Shown here in pieces: positions 20,242 to 27,725 of a DNA stretch of 64,000 nucleotides (position 1 is its first letter; each line of letters begins with the position of its first letter). The stretch comes from Homoserinimonas sedimenticola. Its GTDB lineage: Bacteria > Actinomycetota > Actinomycetes > Actinomycetales > Microbacteriaceae. The notes beneath the pieces are model-generated. The model did not search any database and was not told the origin of the DNA. It worked only from the letters and a program-made list of their open reading frames with translations. The position numbers and the translations under genes are program-made. Location: the NCBI RefSeq assembly GCF_026094475.1, contig NZ_JAPELL010000001.1, positions 1 through 64,000 of the forward strand, written 5' to 3'.

Positions 20242-21452
20242 CGAATGGAGGCCATGACGATGCTCGCGCATTTTTCAATCTTGTTCGTGTCGGTGATGGT
20301 GGTGCTCCACCGCAGGAGGCGGCAGAGGTCGCTGATGACGTTGAGGGCGGCGAAGGCGAGGAAGCGGGCCTCAACATCGCTGAGTTCGGGGCGGGCGTCG
20401 AGGAGCGCCTGCGTCCACGTGCGCACCGAGTCTTCCTGCAGGTCGAGCATGGCCGTGCGGTTGCGGTCGTCGAAGTTGCGGGCATCCGCAAGGTAAATGG
20501 TCATGAGCTTGTAATCGGAGGCGTAGTGGCGCACGTAGGCCTGGCAGAGCCCGATGAGGGTGTCACGCGGGGTGGCGCTGGTGTCGATTGCGCGACGCAT
20601 GTCGTATTCGAGAGGTTCGTAGCCGCCGATGCAAGCGTCCGCGAGTAGGTCGGAGAGCGAGTCGAAGTGCTGCTCGGCGTCAGCGAGCGAGATGCCGGCC
20701 TCTTGCGCGACATCCGCCATGCTGACACCGCGGTAGCCGCGCACGAAGCAGAGGTTGATGGCGGCGGCGACCAGGGCGCCCCTTTCGCTCGTGTCGCTGT
20801 GCCACGCGACGGAGCTTGCGGGCATTCCGACCTGGAACTCTTCGGCGGCCGGTTCGCTGTCGAGGATGCGCATGGCGGTGACGGTGAGGAGCGTCTGCAG
20901 TTTGGGCGCCGGCAGGTTGGTCTCGTGCACCGTGATGCTTGCGATTGTGCTGAGAGCGGCTGCGGCGAGCAGGTTTGCGTCGTGCTCGTTGAGGCGAGGC
21001 CGGTGCCGCATGAGGGGTTCGCGCACGCGGCGGCGCAACTCTTCGAGGTTCGCGCTGAGCCGTTGTGCGTCGTCCCGCGACAGGTATCGATATTCGGAGC
21101 GGTAGAAGCCGCCGGTGGAGCGAGTAGCGATGGCGACGCGGGCGCAGCCGTCGATGATGCGGGTGATGACGGCGCGAGTCTGTCGCGGGTCGTTGCTTTC
21201 GATGCCGTCGGTTGCGCGCAGCATGTCGAGGCTCGTTGCGAAGACGACTTCGCGGAAGAGGTCGTATTTGTTGGGGTACTGCTCGGCGAAGGTGCGGGAG
21301 TCGATGCCGGTCTCGGAGCAGACCTCTTCGATGCTTGCGTCGGTGAAGCCCCGCTGGGCGAAGATGCCGGCGGCGACGGTGCGGATGCGGGCACGCAGCG
21401 CTTCGGCCGTCTCGGTCATGGCTGAACCTGTCTGATGCGTGGCCTCGGGCAT
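20238..21452 (-). CDS. Double TetR-family regulator (second of three)
   Basis: A 404-residue protein with two complete TetR modules. The first DNA-binding helices read FTDASIEEVCSETGIDSRTF; the second read YRGVSMADVAQEAGISLADA. The N-terminal module is close to that of the upstream paralogue, sharing EVCSETGID and YDLFRE. The ATG at 21452 is chosen because AGAGGG lies eight bases upstream; the frame stays open to 21512. It overlaps the downstream regulator by four bases and lies 77 bases after the upstream one, so the three are probably co-transcribed. Confidence 0.8.
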   Translation of the reverse strand: MPEATHQTGSAMTETAEALRARIRTVAAGIFAQRGFTDASIEEVCSETGIDSRTFAEQYPNKYDLFREVVFATSLDMLRATDGIESNDPRQTRAVITRIIDGCARVAIATRSTGGFYRSEYRYLSRDDAQRLSANLEELRRRVREPLMRHRPRLNEHDANLLAAAALSTIASITVHETNLPAPKLQTLLTVTAMRILDSEPAAEEFQVGMPASSVAWHSDTSERGALVAAAINLCFVRGYRGVSMADVAQEAGISLADAEQHFDSLSDLLADACIGGYEPLEYDMRRAIDTSATPRDTLIGLCQAYVRHYASDYKLMTIYLADARNFDDRNRTAMLDLQEDSVRTWTQALLDARPELSDVEARFLAFAALNVISDLCRLLRWSTTITDTNKIEKCASIVMASIR

Positions 21453-21529
21453 CTCCGCTTCCCTCTCCTCGGGGGTTTCAGTCACGGTCTGGGGCCTGCC
21501 TGTCGTGTGCATCCTGCATCTTCCGCTCT

Positions 21530-22750
21530 CTACCGGCCGCCGATGAGCGTCGCGACGACGAGGCGCTCGATCTTGGCCATCGTCTCGTAGTCGTACTGCC
21601 AGTCCAGGTGAGATCCGACGTCTTCGACGATGTTGAGGGCCGCGTAGACAAGGAAGCGGGCTTCGGCGTCAGCAAGTTCGGGGCGAATCGCCTTGAGGTT
21701 CAGAAGCCAGGGACTCATGAATTTCTCGTGCAACTCGTCCGCGCGTTCGGCGTACTGCACGGGGAGGTGGTGGGCGTCGAGGATGAAGATGGTCAGGAGC
21801 TTAGGGTCGCTGAAGAAGTGCTCCACAAACTTGTGGCTGAGGGTGAGCAGGATGTCGCGGGGGAGGGGCCCGGCGGCCCTCACGGCGCTCCCAATGGCGT
21901 CGCCCATGGCGGCGGAGCCTGTCGCGAAGGCTGCGCTGAGGAGGTCGGCGGTGTTGCTGACCTTTCGCCGGATAGCCCAGAGCGGAAAGCCTGTTTCGTG
22001 GGCGATGTCCTTCAGCGTGACGGCAGAGAACCCCTTGCGGTATACGAGATCGATTGTGGCAGCGATAACACGGCTGGCTTTGCTGTTGTCGCCCATCCAC
22101 GGTGGTGTGTGGCGAGGAGCGAATTCCCCCGTCGTCGCGGTCAATGCCGAATGGCTCTCGAGCAGACGCATGGCGGAGACGGTGAGGATGGTGCGGAGCT
22201 TCTGGTCGGGGAGCACGGTCGGCGCCGAGCCCGCGGTGGTGATTGTGCTGGCGGCGGCGATCGAGAGAAGCTCGATGTCGCTGCTGTCTAGGGTGGGGCG
22301 AACTCGTTGGAGGAGGGCGGCGATGCGCTCGTGCACTGTCGTCTGGATCTCGTGCAGTTCCCGCTGGTCGTCAGCGTTCAGATAGCGGTAGTCGCCGCGC
22401 ACGAATCCTGCCCTCGTGCGGCGCGCGACGTGCGCCGCGGCAAGGCTCTCGAGTGTCGAGACGAGGAGGGCTCGGGCCTGGCGGGAGTCGCTCGGCACGC
22501 TGACCCCGATCTCTGTCGCGGCGAGCATGCCCCGCGCGCTCTCGAGCATGCATTCGCGGAAGAGGTCGTAGATGGTCGGAAAGTGACGCTTGACCGTGTC
22601 GCAGTCGATGCCGGTCTCGGAGCACACCTCTTCGAGCGACGCGTGGGCGAAACCACGTGTGTCGAAGAGGGTTGTGCCTGCGGCAATGATGCGTCGCCGC
22701 GTCTCCGTGAGCGTCTCAGCGGGGCGGGTGGCGGAACTCGGGTGGGACAT
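21530..22750 (-). CDS. Double TetR-family regulator (first of three)
   Basis: A 406-residue fusion of two TetR modules and the first gene of the array. The first HTH contains FAHASLEEVCSETGIDCDTV, the second FSAVTLKDIAHETGFPLWAI near residue 220. Each HTH is followed by a helical bundle. The ATG at 22750 follows AAGGGAAAG; the reading frame continues upstream to 23062 but crosses the tRNA gene and is not coding there. Upstream inverted GGGGTAC repeats are candidate operators. Function is unknown; related long TetR proteins in actinobacteria often regulate lipid or efflux genes, which is only an analogy. Confidence 0.82.
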   Translation of the reverse strand: MSHPSSATRPAETLTETRRRIIAAGTTLFDTRGFAHASLEEVCSETGIDCDTVKRHFPTIYDLFRECMLESARGMLAATEIGVSVPSDSRQARALLVSTLESLAAAHVARRTRAGFVRGDYRYLNADDQRELHEIQTTVHERIAALLQRVRPTLDSSDIELLSIAAASTITTAGSAPTVLPDQKLRTILTVSAMRLLESHSALTATTGEFAPRHTPPWMGDNSKASRVIAATIDLVYRKGFSAVTLKDIAHETGFPLWAIRRKVSNTADLLSAAFATGSAAMGDAIGSAVRAAGPLPRDILLTLSHKFVEHFFSDPKLLTIFILDAHHLPVQYAERADELHEKFMSPWLLNLKAIRPELADAEARFLVYAALNIVEDVGSHLDWQYDYETMAKIERLVVATLIGGR

Positions 22751-22862
22751 CGGGCTTTCCCTTCGGCAGATGCCTTTAACACAGTGAACCACGACGGCTG
22801 CCAGATTTGGGGGTACAAGCCACCCCAGAAGGGGGGCGGATAACGCTGGTTCTACCGGCCAG

Positions 22863-22897
22863 ACGGGGTACAAACGCGGATGCCCGTGGTACCCCGT
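22863..22897. promoter_or_regulatory. Candidate operator: inverted ACGGGGTAC repeat
   Basis: ACGGGGTAC (22863-22871) and GTACCCCGT (22889-22897) form a perfect 9-bp interrupted palindrome with a 17-bp spacer. A further GGGGTACAA occurs nearer the TetR genes at about 22811. It lies between the first double-TetR gene and the tRNA. Palindromes of this kind are usual TetR targets, so autoregulation is inferred. Confidence 0.45.
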
Positions 22898-23003
22898 TTT
22901 CTCGCCCTCCGACGAGCTTCCGCAGCCCCTGTGTTCGGAGACGGCCGCGAAACGCGCTAAGCTATTCCGGTTGCTTCTCGTGCGAGCGGGAGGCGGCAAG
23001 CCA

Positions 23004-23147
<144 letters not shown>

Positions 23148-23515
23148 GGGTTTGTCGGGTTTCGGGGCTGGTAGTCGCGGCTGGGGTCGAGGGTGAACTC
23201 GCGCGTCTGTGGCGGAGGGTGACGGTGCCGCTGGTGTCGAGAATCACCGCGATTCGGCAAGAATTTTTGGTTTCTCCACCGACATCTTCTTTCCTGCTGA
23301 TCAGAACGCAGGATGGACCATATTTCGCGCCGACCAGCTCCAAGCCTCGGTAGGCTGCCCGGCTGAAACCGTGAACAGTTTGTCTGCCAGCAACATCCGG
23401 TAACCGCGGCGCCGCATGGGGATTAGCGTCCCTAGGCAGCGGCCGAGGAGACGCCGGAGGTGGATCCCTCGAACGTGGGCTTACGGGCGTAGCGGCTCAT
23501 CGTGAGGATGTTGAC
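23148..23515. other. Non-coding gap after attL
   Basis: No convincing gene is seen in these 368 bases. One short frame near 23240-23400 has coding-like amino-acid order (TDIFFPADQNAGW) but no start or family, and may be a gene remnant. GAGGAT before 23516 is the ribosome site of the next gene. Confidence 0.4.
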
Positions 23516-25015
23516 ATGCCGATCACCGCGTTCTTGGGCAACGAAGCGCTCGTGAGCACCGAGCTCAGCCAGGCTGATTTCGATGGGCTCAGAGGCGAAA
23601 CGCAGCTTCAGTTTCGTTGCGGGGTACGTGCCATCCCTCGACGTTCGGGCGCGGGATTTCCGCACTTCTACCATCAAAGCCTCGCTGAATGCGACTTCCC
23701 ACACACGAGTCCCGAGACTGACGAGCACCGCGCTATCAAGTCGGCGATCATTCGTGGCGCCTTGGCTGCAGGGTGGTCCGCGGAGGAAGAGTTCCCCAAC
23801 GAGGACCGGACGTGGATTGCAGATGTCCTCGTCTACAACGGCTCCAGGCGTATTGCCTTCGAAGCCCAATGGTCTAAGCAAGATGACGAACAATTCCGTA
23901 GTCGTACCGACAGGTACAAGGACGCACGCATGGAAACAGTGTGGTTCTACCGACATGCGGACCCGCAACATGTAGCTCGCCATGGCATCATCCCGGTCCA
24001 GAAGCGCAGCGACGGCATCATCGTCACACACGGCACCAGCGAGGAAGACCAACAGACGATCGAGGACGCTGTCGAGGCGATTCTTAGGCGCACAGCGTGG
24101 TGGAAATTTCCGAGCTCCTTCCCACAAAGGACTGTGCACCGCTGGTTCGCCGTTCCGTGCATCGCATGTGGCGTCGTCAATGTGTGCTCCATTGACAGGG
24201 AGCGTCGTATCTCCTGCACTCGCTGCCTAAAGCTCATCACGAGCCGCATGGATGCAGACCTTGCGCAGGCGCGGATTGCAGCGGCAGAGGCTGGATTCCC
24301 TGAGGTCGCCAACCTCGCCGGAACCGCCTGCGGGGCATGCGAGCATCAAATCGGACCATGGGCAATCGAAGTCGGCCAGAAGGTCGCCACCTTCCGGCAT
24401 GTTCACGACAGCGACGGACCGCTTCCGGCGCATTGGTGCATTCCCGGACACAAGGTCGACACCTACGCCGACGCCGTATCAGCGCTGACCACTCCCGCCG
24501 CACCTCGATCTGCAACCGCTCTGTTGCAATCAACCCACGCAGCCAAGGTGCGCAAAGACATCGCCGAGGTCGGACGCCGATTGCAGAAAGGCGCCCAATC
24601 AATCAGGGAGAAGCAGGAGGAAGCCAGGAAGAAAGAGGAGAGAAAGGCGTTCCTTGCCTCCCCAGCCGGAGAACAGTGGCTTCGAAAGAAGCGCTCGGAG
24701 GAGCAATCCCGTCGCGACAGGGAAGCACACCGTTTGAGGCTCGCGTTCGCTGAACAGCAGAGGGCAGAGGAAGAACGCCGGATCAAGGAGTTCGCCGAAG
24801 CTGAAGCGGCACGGTCGGCGGCCGGTCAACTCACGATTCGCGAGACACACGAACGCACCATGCTTTTTCGGGAACGGTTGCGCCTGAATGGGAGCGCGGC
24901 GCATGACTTGGTGGAGCAGCACGGTCAACTGGCGGAGCGGTGCCCCTGTACGGACTGTGAGGACTTTCGTTCCCGCCTGTCGGCGCACACCATCAACGCG
25001 CTCTTCGCCACGTAG
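23516..25015 (+). CDS. CoiA-like PD-(D/E)XK nuclease with zinc ribbon and coiled coil
   Basis: A 499-residue protein resembling the competence-protein CoiA nuclease family. Residues about 65-145 carry the nuclease pattern: DEHRAIKSAI, then WIADVLVY with the metal-binding Asp and IAFEAQWSKQ with the E-x-Q pair. A four-Cys zinc ribbon (CIACG and CTRC) follows at about 220-242. Residues 345-445 are a charged coiled coil, and CPCTDC lies near the C-terminus. In other genomes such proteins occur in defence or mobile regions, so DNA cleavage is inferred; the substrate is unknown. GAGGA lies nine bases before the ATG. First gene inside the island. Confidence 0.72.
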   Translation: MPITAFLGNEALVSTELSQADFDGLRGETQLQFRCGVRAIPRRSGAGFPHFYHQSLAECDFPHTSPETDEHRAIKSAIIRGALAAGWSAEEEFPNEDRTWIADVLVYNGSRRIAFEAQWSKQDDEQFRSRTDRYKDARMETVWFYRHADPQHVARHGIIPVQKRSDGIIVTHGTSEEDQQTIEDAVEAILRRTAWWKFPSSFPQRTVHRWFAVPCIACGVVNVCSIDRERRISCTRCLKLITSRMDADLAQARIAAAEAGFPEVANLAGTACGACEHQIGPWAIEVGQKVATFRHVHDSDGPLPAHWCIPGHKVDTYADAVSALTTPAAPRSATALLQSTHAAKVRKDIAEVGRRLQKGAQSIREKQEEARKKEERKAFLASPAGEQWLRKKRSEEQSRRDREAHRLRLAFAEQQRAEEERRIKEFAEAEAARSAAGQLTIRETHERTMLFRERLRLNGSAAHDLVEQHGQLAERCPCTDCEDFRSRLSAHTINALFAT

Positions 25016-25061
25016 TCGGCGTCACTCTTTGTCGTACGGATGCATCGCGAGATCCCCCTGA

Positions 25062-25508
25062 CATTCACCGAGGACGGATGGGCGAGGCTACTCGGAGCGC
25101 ATCAGTCGTCATAGTGGGTCAAGCGTTCCGCTGAGCAATGCAGGCAGCGCCACCGGGTTCAATGCCCTGGGGCCGTTCAATCGCACGACTGACCTCGCCG
25201 CGCGGCAGGGCCGGCTGGAAGCCGACGTTGTCCAAGACCTCGAGAACCACCTGTTGCTCGGCATCACACTGGCCGACGGAGTAATCGCGCTTCCTTCAGG
25301 TCAATTCGATTCACGAGGCCAGCCCCTGCCAGGCCTTGCCGAGTTGTTCGAGCTCTACGGCACGGACGACCCAACAGGCATGGCTTTGCTCCTACTCACA
25401 CCGACGCCCGTCTTCGACGGGGCCACAGGATGTCAATGGCTACGCGATGGGCGCAGCGCTAGCGTGCGGGAGATAATCGTTCGCATTCGCCGCGCTCTCG
25501 AATCCTGA
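25062..25508 (+). pseudogene. Remnant of a ParS/MbcA/Xre-type antitoxin (toxin-binding domain)
   Basis: The open frame from about 25062 ends in a segment typical of the MbcA/ParS toxin-binding family: LLLGITLADGV, PSGQFDSRGQPLPGL, ALLLLTPTPVFDGATG and WLRDGRS. No ATG or GTG occurs in frame before the TTG at 25254, which would cut off conserved residues. A short unrelated frame (25040-25114) begins with ATG and stops just upstream, so the 5' end seems lost or shifted. No RES-domain toxin is next to it. A full gene with a CTG start cannot be ruled out. Confidence 0.5.
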
Positions 25509-25660
25509 GTCACTCAGTGGCCTGAGTATGCGATCCCGACCTGGTCTGATCTGTCGGTCCGTGCGATGTCGTCGAGACAAGGAGTTGGTTATTGCCGACT
25601 CATCAACAAGAAGCTCCCCAATCGCACAGAGGGAAGCGAGGTCTCCGTACCGTCGAAGCC

Positions 25661-25972
25661 ATGACACGCAAAGAGAATCAGGATGCCGGGGCAGTTGAGG
25701 AACTCACGGTAGAACTCGGCGGCGTATGGAGAGTCTCGACACTCTCAAGTCACTACGTCTTCGACCTCGACCAAATGACAGTTACACGGTACCCCGGCCC
25801 GACAGCAGTGAGTACGGTCCACGACACCCCTCGGCGACTCGCGACCATCGTTCGTTGTGCGGTGGGATCAGGAGGCTACTGGACGATGACTCCCGCCGTC
25901 GAGGGACCGCTGCAGCTGCAAGAGCTATGGTCTGCCTCAACTCTCATCACGAGCATCGAACGCATGCGGTGA
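25661..25972 (+). CDS. small hypothetical protein upstream of SIR2-HerA
   Basis: A 103-residue protein of a type seen in actinobacteria, with a beta-rich pattern WRVSTLSSHYVFDLDQMTV then TRYPGP and a conserved-looking IVRCAVGSGGYW. No catalytic motif is recognised. The ATG at 25661 is the most compact start; the frame is open back to 25592. Its stop overlaps the GTG of the following HTH gene (GTGA), so the two form a pair. Function unknown. Confidence 0.5.
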   Translation: MTRKENQDAGAVEELTVELGGVWRVSTLSSHYVFDLDQMTVTRYPGPTAVSTVHDTPRRLATIVRCAVGSGGYWTMTPAVEGPLQLQELWSASTLITSIERMR

Positions 25973-26298
25973 GCGCCCGCCAGCTTCGGCGCCGCGTTCC
26001 CCGTGAACAGTTGCCTCGCACTCTGCAAGCGAGGATCGACAGGACATGGCAAGAAACCATCGACGACTCGTTCTCGTCGCGGCAGGTGGCGAAGCTGCTG
26101 GGGCTGAGGCCCTCGGCTGTACGTCGCTGGCGTCGACAGGGAGCGCTCTACAGCTTCCGCGACGGATGCAGATGGCGGTATGCGTGCTGGAAGTTCACTG
26201 TAGACGGCACGATCCCTGCACTCGCGATGGCGCTTACCGCAGCGCCGTCGCGACGACACGGCGAAGTAGCCGAGCTGACATCACATTTTTTCCGATAG
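25969..26298 (+). CDS. Excisionase/MerR-like HTH protein
   Basis: A 109-residue basic protein. Residues about 33-65 form a helix-turn-helix of the excisionase/MerR kind: SSRQVAKLLGLRPSAVRRWR followed by a wing-like GALYSFRDGCRWRY. The C-terminus (TAAPSRRHGEVAEL) is encoded by a 92-bp sequence repeated at 50175. It overlaps the preceding small gene by four bases and ends 50 bases before the SIR2 gene. It may regulate the SIR2-HerA pair; that is inferred from position only. Confidence 0.55.
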   Translation: MSARQLRRRVPREQLPRTLQARIDRTWQETIDDSFSSRQVAKLLGLRPSAVRRWRRQGALYSFRDGCRWRYACWKFTVDGTIPALAMALTAAPSRRHGEVAELTSHFFR

Positions 26299-26316
26299 CG
26301 TGACACTCAGCACCTG
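26225..26316 (+). repeat. 92-bp repeat, copy 1 (promoter side of SIR2-HerA)
   Basis: An ungapped match to 50175-50266 with eight mismatches by eye (84/92). The last 24 bases are identical. This copy spans the end of the HTH gene and the start of the gap before the SIR2 gene, where CTGACA and TAGCGT with a 15-bp spacer could be a promoter. Confidence 0.85.
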
Positions 26317-26348
26317 CGTTGGGTGCAGCAAGTGGGGGAGTCGGCATC

Positions 26349-27725
26349 ATGGTTGATCTGGATTCCGGCGGCCCGGCGTCTGGCCTGTTCTTGTCCGGCG
26401 GAGTGGTGAAGTCGCGCCTCGGCGAGCAAGACCGTCACATCGTCCAAGATCACTTTGCTTCGCTGCTGCAGGTCCAGAACCTAGTAATCCTGGTCGGCTC
26501 CGGAGCGTCCTTTCACTTGGGCTCGCCCCAGACCCGAAATCTGGACAACACCGCCGTCCAAGCGCTGATCCACGATGCCGGCCAGGAAATCGAATCCAGT
26601 GACGGCGATCTGCTGGCCTTCCTGAACCCAGGTGACAAAGGGGATCTTGAGAAGCTTCTCAACGGTCTGCAGCTTGCTGCGTCGCTCGCTGAACAAGCGA
26701 GCCTCTCGGAGGTAACATTCGGCACCGGAGAGCACTCCAAGAGTTTCACGAAGGCGCAGATCGACAAGCTCAAGGGCAAGATAAACGTCGCCTTTGCTCA
26801 CGCTTGCCAGCTTCCTCGGGCGGGTTCAGGTCCGAAGGACCCCCTTGCTGCTCACAGACAGTTCCTCTCTCGGATTATCCGAAGCCGGAGAGCCAACCTC
26901 CCTCGTCCAAAGGTATTCACCACGAACTATGACCTAGTGATTGAACGTGCACTCGATGAGCTCGGCTACCCCTACATAGACGGCTTCAGCGGCACGGTTG
27001 ACCGACGCCTGAATCTTGCCTACTACGGGCTCGACTTCCACCGAGTCGAAACGACCTCCCAGCAGGTAGTGGCCCGAGCTGATAGCGCGCTGTACCTTCA
27101 CAAGATTCACGGGAGCCTCAACTGGAAGGCGGTTGTGGGGGGCGCCTCAGGTGTGACGACCCTGGAAGTAGTGCAGGTCAGAGAGGGAAGTGCCACGGTC
27201 GAGGAGCCGGTTCTGATCTACCCCACAACTGCGAAGGAAGGCGACTCTCTTTCGTACCCGTACTCGGACCTCATGAGACTGCTGAGCGACGCGGTCCAGC
27301 AGAATGACACCGCCGTTGTCACGATCGGATACGGGTACGGTGATCCGCACATCAACCGCATTCTGATTCGCAGCCTTGCGATCAACCCAGCTATCAACAT
27401 CCTGGCCGTCGATCCGTATGCCGTGATGGGGAAAGGCGCTGACCTTACGAAGGCGCTCCTCGACGATGAACTCGTTGGGAGCACCCTCGCAGCGCGGGGA
27501 CACGCGACGCTTGACACTCCTGTTGGTGCGCTGGCTGCAGCAGACGATTCGCGGATCGCCGTGCTAACGGGGAAGGCGGGCGAATTTGTACACATGGTCG
27601 ATCTCCTTCCTGAACCAGGACTGGACTTGAATGTCAACGCCCCTGCCGCAATCATGACTCTTATCGAGTCACTCGAACGGTTCACTGAAACGAACACCGC
27701 GATGGGTGCGTCTAACGATGAGTGA
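26349..27725 (+). CDS. SIR2-family effector of a SIR2-HerA defence pair
   Basis: A 458-residue SIR2-fold protein. LVGSGASFHLGSP is the nucleotide-binding loop, VFTTNYDLVIERAL carries the TTNYD block, LHKIHGSLNW the His/Gly/Ser block, and VVTIGYGYGDPHINRIL the GYG-D-x-H-I block. SIR2-HerA pairs (called Nezha in one study) are known anti-phage systems in which NAD depletion by SIR2 is linked to a HerA ATPase ring. The ATG at 26349 has GGGGAG upstream; the longer frame from 26319 lacks one. It overlaps herA by eight bases. NAD cleavage here is inferred from family and neighbour. Confidence 0.85.
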   Translation: MVDLDSGGPASGLFLSGGVVKSRLGEQDRHIVQDHFASLLQVQNLVILVGSGASFHLGSPQTRNLDNTAVQALIHDAGQEIESSDGDLLAFLNPGDKGDLEKLLNGLQLAASLAEQASLSEVTFGTGEHSKSFTKAQIDKLKGKINVAFAHACQLPRAGSGPKDPLAAHRQFLSRIIRSRRANLPRPKVFTTNYDLVIERALDELGYPYIDGFSGTVDRRLNLAYYGLDFHRVETTSQQVVARADSALYLHKIHGSLNWKAVVGGASGVTTLEVVQVREGSATVEEPVLIYPTTAKEGDSLSYPYSDLMRLLSDAVQQNDTAVVTIGYGYGDPHINRILIRSLAINPAINILAVDPYAVMGKGADLTKALLDDELVGSTLAARGHATLDTPVGALAAADDSRIAVLTGKAGEFVHMVDLLPEPGLDLNVNAPAAIMTLIESLERFTETNTAMGASNDE

